Source: Halovenus marina
Lineage (GTDB): Archaea > Halobacteriota > Halobacteria > Halobacteriales > Haloarculaceae
Length of the DNA: 64,000 nt
Direction: 5' to 3'
Assembly (NCBI RefSeq): GCF_051414115.1
Contig: NZ_JBLKNZ010000001.1
Coordinates: forward strand, 1 to 64,000
Shown: piece after piece, positions 34,892-43,690 of the stretch
Layout: each line of letters begins with the position of its first letter
Numbering within the stretch: the first letter of the stretch is position 1
The notes under the pieces: generated by a model
The model's database searches: none
What the model was told of the DNA's origin: nothing
Seen by the model: the letters and a program-made list of their open reading frames with translations, nothing else
Position numbers and translations under genes: made by a program

Positions 34892-35989
34892 ATGACTCGA
34901 CTGGACGAGATTCCTGACGGGCGGCTGGAGCGACTCGACGACCTGCTCGCGGCGGAGTCGCTCTCCACGGTGTGGTTCGCCCGCCCGAACGGGTTCGCGT
35001 GGCTGACCGGGGGGAACAACGTGGTCGACCGGGCCGGGGATATCGGTGTCGCCGCGGCGGGGTACGACGGCGACCGGGTTCGAGTTCTCACAAACGACAT
35101 CGAGGCACAGCGCCTGCGAGACGAGGAGTTGCCCGAGGGGGTCCCCGTCGAGACGTTCGAGTGGCACGCGAGTTCGCTCGCCGCAGAACTGCGCGACCGG
35201 AGCCCGAAACCAGCCGCGGCCGACTTCGACGTGCCCGGGTTTGCGGCTATCGATAGCTCCGCACTTCGGCAACCGCTGACCGACGCCGACGTCGAGCGCT
35301 ACCGCGAACTCGGCGGCGAGGTTGCGGCGGCGCTCGAAGCGACCTGCCGGAGCGCGACCCCCGGGGATACCGAACGGGAGGTCGGCGCTCGGCTTCGCGC
35401 TCGACTCGCGGAAGCGGGGATCGACTCGCCGGTCACGCTGGTCGGGAGCGAGCGCCGCGCGCCGCTGTATCGGCACCCGACGCTGACCGATGAGTCACTC
35501 GGCGGCTACGCGGTCGTGATCGTCACCGCCGAGCGCGATGGCCTCTTTGCCTCGTGTACCCGCACGGTTGCTTTCGATCCACCGGAGTGGCTGTCTGACC
35601 GTCACGCTGCAGCGACTCGGGTCGAGGCGAGTGCGCTCGCGGCGACGCGTGATATCGGCCAGCGCGGCGGGACGGCAGGCGATGTCTTCGCACACGTGCA
35701 GGAGACGTTCGACGCCGTGGGCTGGCCCGAGGAGTGGCGCGAGCACCATCAGGGCGGGGCCGCGGGATACGCGGGCCGGGAGTGGATCGCTACCCCCGAG
35801 TCGACAGAGCCAGTGCATCTCCCGATGGCCTACGCGTGGTCGCCGACGGTTCAGGGGGCGAAAAGTGAGGACACCTATCTCGTGACCGCTGACGGCTACG
35901 AGGTGCTCACCGCGGGCGACTGGCCGACGCGAACAGTGTCTGCGGTCGGCTACGACGAGACGTTCGAGCGGCCGGATATTCTCGGGTGA
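34892..35989 (+). CDS. Peptidase M24-like protein, probably catalytically altered
   Basis: 365 residues from ATG 34892. The N-terminal creatinase-like domain (about 1-130) and the C-terminal pita-bread region are recognisable, including HHQGGAAGYAGREW in place of the canonical HGTGHGxG. The Asp, His and Glu ligands of active aminopeptidase P are not obvious, so a metal-free or different activity is likely. Annotated elsewhere as Xaa-Pro aminopeptidase, a name I would not trust here. Confidence 0.75.
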   Translation: MTRLDEIPDGRLERLDDLLAAESLSTVWFARPNGFAWLTGGNNVVDRAGDIGVAAAGYDGDRVRVLTNDIEAQRLRDEELPEGVPVETFEWHASSLAAELRDRSPKPAAADFDVPGFAAIDSSALRQPLTDADVERYRELGGEVAAALEATCRSATPGDTEREVGARLRARLAEAGIDSPVTLVGSERRAPLYRHPTLTDESLGGYAVVIVTAERDGLFASCTRTVAFDPPEWLSDRHAAATRVEASALAATRDIGQRGGTAGDVFAHVQETFDAVGWPEEWREHHQGGAAGYAGREWIATPESTEPVHLPMAYAWSPTVQGAKSEDTYLVTADGYEVLTAGDWPTRTVSAVGYDETFERPDILG

Positions 35990-36374
35990 GACTGCCGGCC
36001 GTGTTCGAACAGCGGCCTGATACCGACGGCGTCAGTTTCCAGCCAACGACACCGTCGGTCAGACCGGCGAGCGTTCCGCCTGCGGGGCATCTCAGGATAG
36101 CCCGCCGCGTTCGCCTGTCTCTCACCATAGCTCCCTTTAGATAACTATTGCAACATGTATTTTACCCGAATAAATCGACGTGCGAAATTCGCGCTGTGTA
36201 TTCAGCAGGACTGTTGAAACATGTCCTCTATTGGGTATTCCAACAAGACCAGTCCAGCATATTTCCGTCCGTCCCCTTTCCCAAAAATCCGTGTGACCGG
36301 TTCGATAACAACTACTAGAGCGTGGAAGCTCGATCAGCGCGGAACAGTGCTCGCGTCTCAGCGCGGGGAGAACG
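35990..36374. other. 385-bp AT-rich intergenic region
   Basis: No convincing gene in any frame; the longest frame (minus, 36137-36406) has an atypical composition. The 36125-36310 part is much more AT-rich than its surroundings. It holds a weak inverted repeat GGACTG (36208-36213) / CAGTCC (36250-36255), which extends to 8 of 10 matches with AGCAGGACTG and its partner. This could be a relic of an insertion-sequence end. Confidence 0.4.
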
Positions 36375-37325
36375 TCACCGCGAGAGGCCGCTTCCCGTGT
36401 CGGCAACGACTCGCTCGACCTCCTCCGGGTCGATCAGTGCAAGGTCACCGTCGATCGTGCGTTTGAGCGCGGCGGTAGCCGCGCCGTACCTGAGTGCCTC
36501 CGCCACGGGGTTGCCGTCGATCCACGAGGCGAGAAAGCCCCCGGCGAACGCGTCTCCGGACCCGACGGGATCGACGGTCTCGCTCTCGAAGATGGGCTGT
36601 TCGTACTGTTCGTCGGCGACGGCAATCGCTCCCTGTTCGCCCCGGGTCACGACGACGGTGTCGATGTCGTAGGTTTCGCGGAACCACTCTCCGACTGTTC
36701 CGGCTGCTCCCGACTGGTCGAACAGTGACGCAGCGTCCCGCTCTGCGACAAAGAGCAGGTCGACAGAGTCGAGCAGCCCATCGAGTGTCTCGCCTGCCTC
36801 CGCGGGGTCCCAGAGCTTCGAGCGGTAGTTCACGTCGAAAATCGTCGTCGTTCCCGCCGCTTCGGCACGCGAGAGCAGTGCCTCGGTCGTCTCGGCCAGC
36901 GTTTCAGAGAGCGCAGGCGTGATTCCTGTCGTGTGGAACACATCTGCTGTCTCGATCCGGTCAGTCGCCAACTCCTCGGGTCGGGCTGTCGTGATCGCTG
37001 CGTTCGCCCGGTCGTACACCACGTTCGTTCCGCGAGGTTTGCCACCTGGCTCGACGTAATATGTGCCCTGTCGTCCCTCGTCAGTCCAGACCACATCGGG
37101 TGTGACTCCCTGTGTGCGAAGCGTCCGCGTGATCCGGCGACCCAGCGGCGAATCCACCAGCTTCGAGAGCCAGGTTGCGTCGTGGCCCAACCGCGACGCT
37201 GCGACCGCAACGTTGCTCTCGGCTCCCCCGATGTGGACGTTGAAGTGGTCCGCGTTCTCGATCCGTTTTCCCTCCGGTGGGCCGTACCGGAGCATCGTTT
37301 CCCCAAACGTCACAAACTCTGCCAT
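36375..37325 (-). CDS. kdgK: 2-keto-3-deoxygluconate kinase
   Basis: 316 residues of the PfkB sugar-kinase family. GETMLRYGPPEG and GGAESNVAVAASRLG form the substrate site, and DPVGSGDAFAGGF (Asp about 258) supplies the catalytic base. The kinase phosphorylates KDG in the semi-phosphorylative Entner-Doudoroff route of halophiles. It follows a TrmB-type regulator gene on the same strand (54 bp), which fits sugar-responsive control, although that regulator is now frameshifted. Confidence 0.9.
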   Translation of the reverse strand: MAEFVTFGETMLRYGPPEGKRIENADHFNVHIGGAESNVAVAASRLGHDATWLSKLVDSPLGRRITRTLRTQGVTPDVVWTDEGRQGTYYVEPGGKPRGTNVVYDRANAAITTARPEELATDRIETADVFHTTGITPALSETLAETTEALLSRAEAAGTTTIFDVNYRSKLWDPAEAGETLDGLLDSVDLLFVAERDAASLFDQSGAAGTVGEWFRETYDIDTVVVTRGEQGAIAVADEQYEQPIFESETVDPVGSGDAFAGGFLASWIDGNPVAEALRYGAATAALKRTIDGDLALIDPEEVERVVADTGSGLSR

Positions 37326-37379
37326 ATTCCCTTCTCCTCGGCGGCGAAACTTACGAATTCGGATCCACTCCCTCTGTGC

Positions 37380-38190
37380 TCACGCGGATACGTCGTCCGC
37401 GAACAGAAGCCCGGTCGCCATCAGCCGCCGAACGATCGCGACGAGACCGTTGTCGAATCCGCGACCGAACACGCCCTGTTCTCCGCCCTCGTCCTCGGTG
37501 AACGAACTCACCAGAATCGCCTCGCGGTCGGTCAACAGTAGCCGACTGATCTCCGTGGCGTCGTCCGGCAACGGTGACTGACTCAACCAGTCCAGTCCGG
37601 AGACGTACACCTCCACGTCTGGCAGCGTCGTCTGAATCTCTGTGCGGAGTTGTTCGTCGACCGTTCCGATGAGAACGCTCACCCCGCGGTCTTGTGCTTC
37701 CTGTAACTGGTCGGTCAACTGGTCTGTGAACACGCTCTCGTGGCCGACGACCAGTACCACCTCCTCTGTCGCTCCCTCGATCAGCTGCTGTGTCCGACTC
37801 GTGATGCCCTGCGCGCCCGAGAGCGTCCACACCTCGTGGGTGACGTCTGTCGAACTCTCCTCGTCAGTCGGTTCGAGAACCGCTCAGTGCGCGTCGGAGC
37901 AACTCAGCGCGCTCTACGTACTCCGTCTGGAGTGTGTTGACCGCCTCGTCGATCGAGACGGCGCGAAACACCTGCGGTTTGGAATGTTGCGTCTCGACGA
38001 GCCCCTTCGATTCCAGAACGCGAACGGCGTCGTAGACGCGCGTCCGGGGCACCTCTGACGTTTCGCTGATATCCTTGGCTGTTCCGTGCTCGCGGCGCGC
38101 GAGCGCTACGAACGACTTCGCCTCGTACTCTTTGAGCCCCAGCTGCTGGAGCAGTTCGATCGCCCGTTCTTGATTTGAAACATCGTCCAT
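37380..38190 (-). pseudogene. TrmB-family transcriptional regulator, split by a frameshift
   Basis: Two adjacent frames reconstruct one protein. The 5' part (38190 down to 37864) encodes the winged helix with LGLKEYEAKSFVALARREHGTAKDISE and TRVYDAVRVLESKGLVE. The 3' part (from about 37870 to 37380) encodes the sugar/effector domain beginning at EVWTLSGAQGITSRTQQLIEG. One extra base near 37870 interrupts the junction: ...SGSRT then TDEESSTDV continues if one base is skipped. The intact paralog at 38471 shows the same layout. Either recent inactivation, a sequencing error or programmed frameshifting. Confidence 0.8.
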
Positions 38191-38430
38191 TGGTCCCAAC
38201 CTCGGTCGCTACCGTCCATTTGCCCCTGTGGGGGTTTAGTATGTTGCACTGCCGATCTGTCTTGTATCTCGTATAATCACACAATCACTGGGTACGTGGG
38301 TGGCTATGGCTTCCGTGTCTCGGTGCATTAACTCACTTAATCACAGTACACCTATATGGGGCTCGAACAAAGTACATCGTGGCGTGTGGTCGCAGAACTG
38401 GTCCCAACCTCTCTGCCGCCACACGTTCGG

Positions 38431-38448
38431 AACCACCACACGGTGGTT
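38431..38448 (+). promoter_or_regulatory. Inverted repeat before the intact TrmB gene
   Basis: AACCACC (38431-38437) and GGTGGTT (38442-38448), 4-nt loop, form a perfect palindrome 22 bases before the ATG at 38471. Its position over the expected transcription start would suit an operator for autoregulation. The known TACT...GAGTA TrmB box is not seen. Confidence 0.4.
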
Positions 38449-38470
38449 TTCATACATGTGGTGAACAGCG

Positions 38471-39256
38471 ATGTCACGCGATTCATCCGATAAGGCGCGC
38501 TTTACGGCCGTCACACAGCTCAAGGCACTCGGTCTCAGTACCTACGCCGCCCGGACGTTCGTCGCGCTCGTCAGCCTCGGGGAGGGGACGGCTCAGGACG
38601 TCAGCGACACCGCCGACGTCCCCCGGACGCGCGTCTACGACGCCGTCGACGAGCTACAGAGCCACGGTCTCGTCGACGTTCAGGAGTCCTCACCCAAGCG
38701 ATTCTGGGCGATTTCGACCGAAACGACCGCTCGACACTTCGAGCAGGAGTACACCTATCGTGTGAACGCCCTTGCGGACGCGCTCGACACGCTCGCAGCG
38801 TCTGAACGCTCCACGGAGCAGCGTGGCGTCTGGACCGTCACCGGACGCGACACCGTCACTGAGCGCGTCGTCGATTTCGTTAACTCGGCCGAGGAGGAGG
38901 TCGTCTACATGACAATCGAGGACCTGCTCACCGAGGAGACAATCGAGCGTCTTTCGGTGGCGAGCAACCGCGGCGTGTCCATCCGGCTCGCAGAGATGTC
39001 TAACTCAGCCGAACAGCGCATCCAGCACCAGCTTCCGGACGCACAGCTGTTCGAATCGATCTGGGACTGGTCTGACACCCCCGCCGGGCGACTGCTGATG
39101 GTCGACCAGCAGAAGACACTCGTGAGTGTCACCGTCCCCGGTGACGGTGACAGCCTGCGCGACGAAACCGCTATCTGGGGCATGGGTGAAGCCAATAGCC
39201 TCGTGGTCGTCCTGAAGATGCTGTTCACCTGGCAACTGGACGGCACACGCGACTGA
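38471..39256 (+). CDS. TrmB-family transcriptional regulator
   Basis: 261 residues. N-terminal winged helix-turn-helix LKALGLSTYAARTFVALVSLGEGTAQDVSDTADVPRTRVYDAVDEL is followed by a coiled linker and a C-terminal PLD-like sugar-sensing domain (VVYMTIEDLLTEETIERL). It is divergent from the frameshifted paralog by 280 bp. The two share the HTH core and domain order. Probably controls sugar genes; with the paralog broken it may have taken over kdgK. Confidence 0.9.
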   Translation: MSRDSSDKARFTAVTQLKALGLSTYAARTFVALVSLGEGTAQDVSDTADVPRTRVYDAVDELQSHGLVDVQESSPKRFWAISTETTARHFEQEYTYRVNALADALDTLAASERSTEQRGVWTVTGRDTVTERVVDFVNSAEEEVVYMTIEDLLTEETIERLSVASNRGVSIRLAEMSNSAEQRIQHQLPDAQLFESIWDWSDTPAGRLLMVDQQKTLVSVTVPGDGDSLRDETAIWGMGEANSLVVVLKMLFTWQLDGTRD

Positions 39257-39381
39257 GTCGCCTGTTACCCTGATACTCACAACAACTTTATATTCCCGTG
39301 ACGCACGCAATAGCATATGGGAATCGTTGTTCAGCGGCCGCCTTCGCTACTCTCCTCCGCCATCGACTGGTGGGACTCGCC

Positions 39382-39687
39382 ATGAGCCACGACAAGGACG
39401 ACGGAGACACAGATCCGCCGCCGACCGAATCGGACGAGACCGTGATTCGGCACCGCTGGGACGGGACGACATCACCGAGCATGGCAGTCGTCGAGGCGGT
39501 TGCCATCGCCACCGACCGCGAGCCGACGGAGCTGTCCCAGTTACACCGGACGATCAACGCCGACGCTCTCGACTCCCTGATCACAGGTGAGACAGACTTT
39601 CCGCTTGAGATCACGTTCGTCTACGACGGCGTCACCGTCGTCGTCGACCAGAGCGGTGCCATCGAGGTAGTCGTCCCCGGGTCGTAG
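39382..39687 (+). CDS. HalOD1 output-domain protein
   Basis: 101 residues from ATG 39382; a longer frame begins at 39298. The halophile output domain is visible (SMAVVEAVAIATDREPTELSQLHRTINADALDSLI, then FVYDGVTVVVDQSGAIEV). It is commonly fused to response-regulator or sensor proteins. Here it stands alone, so it is probably a small signalling adaptor. No partner kinase is adjacent. Confidence 0.82.
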   Translation: MSHDKDDGDTDPPPTESDETVIRHRWDGTTSPSMAVVEAVAIATDREPTELSQLHRTINADALDSLITGETDFPLEITFVYDGVTVVVDQSGAIEVVVPGS

Positions 39688-39725
39688 ACACGTCCCGGTC
39701 GCCGGGCGTGTCTCCGCCGGTCGCG

Positions 39726-39974
39726 TCAACGCTCTGTTTCCCGGCCGTCGTCAGCCCCCATCCCGAGGTCTGCCGCGGTCGGAACCTCCGTGACTGCACC
39801 GTCGCATTGCGAGCAGTTCTCCATCGTCTCAGTAACGTACGTTCTGTCGCAGTCCTCACAGCGATACAGATCCGCTGACGGCGTTCGCTCGTCGGAACCC
39901 ACAGCACTGGCGGAATCACCGTTCTGTCGATTTCTGGTGACGGTCTTCATCCGCTCGATGAACCCACTCAGCAT
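39726..39974 (-). CDS. Small zinc-ribbon protein
   Basis: 82 residues with CxxC-x(12)-CxxC (YRCEDCDRTY, ENCSQCDGAV), a zinc ribbon. The rest is short charged sequence. The start codon overlaps the preceding HTH gene by seven bases, making an operon with it. The ribbon may bind nucleic acid or a protein partner. Confidence 0.75.
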   Translation of the reverse strand: MLSGFIERMKTVTRNRQNGDSASAVGSDERTPSADLYRCEDCDRTYVTETMENCSQCDGAVTEVPTAADLGMGADDGRETER

Positions 39975-40327
39975 GCGTCGGTGCGATAGAACGACACGTC
40001 GTCTCGATGTTCACTGATCACAGCGAGCAGTGAGGTGGTCGCCTCGAACTGTTCCCCTCGCTGGAGCCTCTGCCTGTGTCGATCATATTCGATGACGTCC
40101 GCGTCCTGTAGCTTCGGTAAATGATTGTGCCGAACTGCAGTTGCCCGCTGTTCGCGACTCGCATCCTGCGTCGACGCACCTGACACCTCCGTCGCTGACT
40201 CGACGAGCTGTTCTACCGACATCGGAGTGTTCGACGCGCCGACTGCCTGAAGGATCTTCCGTCGCTGTGGATCGGCCAGCAGCTTGAGCACCGTCTCGGT
40301 CGAGATAGATTGTGTGGTTGTGGTCAT
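39968..40327 (-). CDS. Winged helix protein of the DUF7344 type
   Basis: 119 residues. STETVLKLLADPQRRKILQAVG opens a winged helix as in haloarchaeal DUF7344 proteins, followed by a coiled region and HNHLPKLQDADVIEYD, the usual recognition-wing motif. Likely a transcription regulator. Overlaps the small zinc-ribbon gene at the 3' end. Confidence 0.85.
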   Translation of the reverse strand: MTTTTQSISTETVLKLLADPQRRKILQAVGASNTPMSVEQLVESATEVSGASTQDASREQRATAVRHNHLPKLQDADVIEYDRHRQRLQRGEQFEATTSLLAVISEHRDDVSFYRTDAC

Positions 40328-40476
40328 TAGTTACTCTACAATGTCCTTGGTGGAACGTCACCTCATGAGAACACGTGTACACTAGATTGAACGTCTCGGG
40401 GGAAACCACTGGCGTTCACCCGAATCGTCACGCAATCGTCCTGCTGTCGATCCCGTCAACGGGCCGAGGCCGTCTT

Positions 40477-41490
40477 TCAGTCCCCCTCCAGAAACTCCTG
40501 TGCGCGCTCGCGTCCCAACTCCCGGAGTTCCTGCAGAAACTCCGGGTCGCGGTCGACTTTCGTCGCGGAGGGGAACTGCTGGCCCATCTGGATCCGGCGG
40601 ATGTCGGCCCTGACGAAGTTGTCCGGCGGAAGCGTCCCCTCGTCGATCCACCGATTGATCTGCCTGATGAAGCTCAGTTCCTGATTCAGCGAGATGTTGC
40701 CAGCGAGTTCGTTCCGGCGGTCGGCGATCTCCTCGGTCGTCGCGGGTTCGCCCTCGTACTCCTGTGGGTTGATCTGGACGATCCAGAGCTGTTCGGGCTT
40801 GCGGGCTGGCGGCTGATGCATCAGGTCGTGAACGGGCGGGTTCTGTGAGAACAGGCCGTCCCAGTGGAGGTGGTCGTGGATTTCGACGGCCTCGAACAGT
40901 CGCGGCACGGCCGCCGACGCCAGCACCGCCTCGACGCTCACGTCCTCGTTGGTGAACGTCTCGAACTCGCCAGCGTTGACGTTGACCGTCCCGACGACCA
41001 GTTCCGGGCTGGACTGTCCGCACAGCCCCGGGATCGAGTCGAAGTCGATGTGCCGTTCGAGCACCGTCCGGATCCGCTCCTTTCCGAGTTCGGGGCCGGG
41101 GATCTGGTACGGGCTGACCATCGGCACCGGAAAGCCCGAACTCTCGAGTCGTGCCACCGTCGTCACCCAGCGGTTGAGCCACCTGTCGCTCATCTCCCTG
41201 GCCGCCAGGTCGTCCCAGAGGTTGTCGAGGATGGTTCGTGCCTTCTCGGCGTCGCCGGTCACCAGCCCGTACCAGGCCGCGAGCGCGTTGAACGCCCCGC
41301 CCGAGGAGCCGCTGATCCCGACGAGTTCGTACTGCTCGTCCCAGTTCGCGAGCAGTGTCCGGAGCACGCCACACGTAAAGGCGGTGTGGCTGCCGCCACC
41401 CTGACAGGCGATGGCGACGCGGGTCGGCGACTCTCCCGTCTCAGTCGTCACTGGCCCGCCGTCGTCCGCCGCTCCTGCCGAATCACTCAT
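40477..41490 (-). CDS. Patatin-like phospholipase/PHA depolymerase
   Basis: 337 residues from the ATG at 41490. Oxyanion-hole CQGGGSH (29-35), nucleophile elbow G-S-S-G-G with Ser 63, and DG catalytic dyad in HWDGLF (about 205). Patatin-type depolymerases are known on polyhydroxyalkanoate granules in haloarchaea, and here the gene overlaps a 3-hydroxybutyrate dehydrogenase gene by eight bases, the pairing expected for polymer breakdown. No signal peptide, so it acts inside the cell. A phospholipase role is the alternative. Confidence 0.82.
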   Translation of the reverse strand: MSDSAGAADDGGPVTTETGESPTRVAIACQGGGSHTAFTCGVLRTLLANWDEQYELVGISGSSGGAFNALAAWYGLVTGDAEKARTILDNLWDDLAAREMSDRWLNRWVTTVARLESSGFPVPMVSPYQIPGPELGKERIRTVLERHIDFDSIPGLCGQSSPELVVGTVNVNAGEFETFTNEDVSVEAVLASAAVPRLFEAVEIHDHLHWDGLFSQNPPVHDLMHQPPARKPEQLWIVQINPQEYEGEPATTEEIADRRNELAGNISLNQELSFIRQINRWIDEGTLPPDNFVRADIRRIQMGQQFPSATKVDRDPEFLQELRELGRERAQEFLEGD

Positions 41491-42340
41491 ATGTGGTGGT
41501 GTAGCCGCCGTCGAACAGCAGATCCCCGCCGTTGAGGTGGCTGGCGTGCGTGGAGAAGCCAAAGACAAAGAGATTGGCGACTTCCGCCGGTGTCATCATC
41601 TCCTTGGTGCGGGCCTGCCCGAGCATCACGTCCTCGACGACTTCCTGTTCGGTGATCCCGCGTTCCTGTGCGGTGTCTTCGATCTGATTGACCATCAGCG
41701 GCGTCAACACGTAGCCCACACTCACAGAGAATCCTCTGAGTGTCCCCTCTCCCTCTGCGGCGATTGCTCGCGTGAGACCGGTGATACCGTGCTTGGCGGT
41801 GATGTACGCTGGCTTGTCCTTGGTGGCGTAGTGGCCGTGTACTGAGGACATGTTGGCGATTGCGCCGACCCCGTCGTCGGTCTCGCGAATGTGCGGCATC
41901 GCGGCCTGGGCCATCTTGAACGGCGACCGGAGCATCACGTCGGTCAACAGGTCGTACTTCTCCATCGGGAACTCGGGGATGGAGGCGATGTGTTGCATCC
42001 CCGCGATGTTCGCGACGAACCGAATCGTTCCCTCCTCGCTTGCTGCCTCGACGACCGCCTCCACGTCGCCGTCGTCGGTCAGGTCAGTCGGAACACTCTC
42101 GAATCGCCCCTCGACGTCGAACTCGGAGATCGTCGCGGCGGTGTCGGCAAGCCCCTCTTCGTCGATGTCGGCACCGACGACAGTGAGACCGTTGACCGCC
42201 AGCGCAATCGCGGTTGCGCGCCCGATGCCGGAGGCCGCACCGGTCACGATAGCGACGGTGTCGGGGGTGAAGTAGGGGTCGTCGAGTGTGAGCACGTCGT
42301 CTGGCGTCAGTTCCGGTGTCGTGAGATCGAACTCGGACAT
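41483..42340 (-). CDS. bdhA: 3-hydroxybutyrate dehydrogenase-like SDR
   Basis: 285 residues. NAD-binding GAASGIGRA, NIAG, MSSVHGHYA with the Ser, and YITAKHG with Tyr/Lys; the final region (LNGGDLLFDGGYTTTYE) fits 3-hydroxybutyrate dehydrogenase. An N-terminal extension of about 25 residues precedes the Rossmann start. It is the first gene of the unit with the patatin downstream. Its product would oxidise monomers released from storage polymer. Confidence 0.82.
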   Translation of the reverse strand: MSEFDLTTPELTPDDVLTLDDPYFTPDTVAIVTGAASGIGRATAIALAVNGLTVVGADIDEEGLADTAATISEFDVEGRFESVPTDLTDDGDVEAVVEAASEEGTIRFVANIAGMQHIASIPEFPMEKYDLLTDVMLRSPFKMAQAAMPHIRETDDGVGAIANMSSVHGHYATKDKPAYITAKHGITGLTRAIAAEGEGTLRGFSVSVGYVLTPLMVNQIEDTAQERGITEQEVVEDVMLGQARTKEMMTPAEVANLFVFGFSTHASHLNGGDLLFDGGYTTTYE

Positions 42341-42409
42341 GTGCGTTCGGTTACTGGTTTGCTCTCTACCCGGTTAACGGTACTTGTCCACGCGCTGTCG
42401 GTTTGTGAC

Positions 42410-42895
42410 TTACTTGTCAGTCTCCCCATCCCAGTATCCGACGGCGTCTTCGGTTCGGTAGTAGCCGTGGACGCTCCGCTCGCCCTCGCCGCCCGGCGGT
42501 GCGCCAGCGAAGACGCCGACCTTCTCAGAGTCGGGATAGACTGTCACGTCGGGTTCGTTCATCGTCGACACCACCAGATACTGCAGTTCGCCGGGCGAGT
42601 CGTTCACCACGCGGTGTGCGCCGCGCTCGTCGGCCGGAAGCGCCACGTAATCGCCCGCCGAGAGCGACACCGACTCCCCGTCGAGACGGAGCATCCCAGT
42701 CCCGTCGAGGACGAACAGCGCCTCCTCGTTGCCGGTGTGGTAGTGGTAGGGCCACGACTTGCCCCCGTCCGGAAGCCGATACAGACTGCAACCGATCTGT
42801 TCGCTTCCTGCGGCCGCTCCCAGTTTCTTCCGTTCGAGGTCGCTCTCCTCCGAAATCGGTGTCCACTCCAGATCGCTTCGATTTATCTTGCTCAT
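42410..42895 (-). CDS. Cupin-domain protein
   Basis: 161 residues from the ATG giving MSKINRSDLEW. A single cupin barrel has metal ligands in WPYHYHTGNEEALFVLDG and HRVVNDSPGELQYLV. Such proteins are metal-dependent isomerases or oxygenases, or sugar-binding proteins. The function cannot be chosen from sequence. It lies 30 bp downstream of the arsN2 gene in the same direction, so readthrough is possible. Confidence 0.85.
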   Translation of the reverse strand: MSKINRSDLEWTPISEESDLERKKLGAAAGSEQIGCSLYRLPDGGKSWPYHYHTGNEEALFVLDGTGMLRLDGESVSLSAGDYVALPADERGAHRVVNDSPGELQYLVVSTMNEPDVTVYPDSEKVGVFAGAPPGGEGERSVHGYYRTEDAVGYWDGETDK

Positions 42896-42925
42896 GTGGC
42901 GTCGTCGGGGCACAAATCCGTAACT

Positions 42926-43387
42926 CTACGGGGTTCTCAGCGACCGCTTCAGACACGTCGCCGCGGCCGGACACAGATCCGAGAACTCCCGAGTCTGCCG
43001 GATCTGCGGTGGTACGTCCTGCCGACTCACCTCCTCGTACTCACGACGGCGGAAAAACGCCGCTGCGGTCGTCGTCAGCAGATACAGCGTCTCGACCCCG
43101 TTCGTTCGCGCGTGGGTCTCCAGCACCGAACACAGCCGTGTCCCATAGCCCTGTTCACGGTGTGACTCCCTGACGGCAAGCGACCGAAGCAGTCCGTCCG
43201 GCCCGTGTCTCTCGATGCCGCCGACGCCGACTGGCTTCTCGCCGTCGACTGCGAGGAAAAACTCCACGGGCGACGTGCCGATATCCGCTGTCGGGAGTCC
43301 GTTCGCTTCGAGCACCGTCTCGACACTGTCGAGACGGCCCTGTGCCCGTTCGATGGATATCGACCGGGCTGTCGTTCGCTCTGTCAT
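42926..43387 (-). CDS. arsN2: Arsenic-resistance N-acetyltransferase ArsN2
   Basis: 153 residues from ATG 43387. GNAT fold: FLAVDGEKPVGVGGIERHG, LRSLAVRESHREQGYGTRL (acetyl-CoA loop RxQGxG) and LYLLTTTAAAFFRRREYEEVSR. The RSL, EQGYGT and FFRRRGYE-type blocks are those of ArsN2. It follows an ArsR regulator and membrane protein with an ATGA overlap, supporting a metalloid-response operon. The exact substrate is inferred. Confidence 0.85.
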   Translation of the reverse strand: MTERTTARSISIERAQGRLDSVETVLEANGLPTADIGTSPVEFFLAVDGEKPVGVGGIERHGPDGLLRSLAVRESHREQGYGTRLCSVLETHARTNGVETLYLLTTTAAAFFRRREYEEVSRQDVPPQIRQTREFSDLCPAAATCLKRSLRTP

Positions 43388-43680
43388 GCACACTGTGTAT
43401 TTGCTGGGGGACACTCGGAGTGGCTGACACACACCTGCACTGCGCCGAGATCAAGTGTGAATCCGCCACAGGTTCGGAGACACCGGCGCAACCGGACCAG
43501 CGCGCGCACGCCGAGACCCAGACCGGTGACGACTCCCAGAATTGCGATGCCGACGAGCGGATGGCTCACGAGCACCAGCGCGCTGACCAGCGTCGCGGCC
43601 ATCACGTAGCTTCCTCGGACGCTCTGTGTGGGTGTCGGCTTGATTCGACGCGTTCGCGGATCGGGCGGAGGACTGGACAT
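43384..43680 (-). CDS. Small membrane protein of the ars operon
   Basis: 98 residues from the ATG at 43680 (an ATG at 43701 adds seven and overlaps arsR). Two hydrophobic segments (about 24-60) and a Cys-rich end (CLRTCGG, VCVSHSEC, TQC) that could bind thiol-reactive metalloids. Ends with an ATGA overlap into arsN2. No known family recognised. Given its position it may be a metalloid sensor or transporter helper. Confidence 0.7.
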   Translation of the reverse strand: MSSPPPDPRTRRIKPTPTQSVRGSYVMAATLVSALVLVSHPLVGIAILGVVTGLGLGVRALVRLRRCLRTCGGFTLDLGAVQVCVSHSECPPANTQCA

Positions 43681-43690
43681 GTCGGTGTGT

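Noticed and set aside
36137..36406. 89-residue minus frame in the AT-rich gap
   Set aside because: Composition is unlike any neighbour (Cys/Ser/Arg-rich) and it overlaps the kdgK 3' end.
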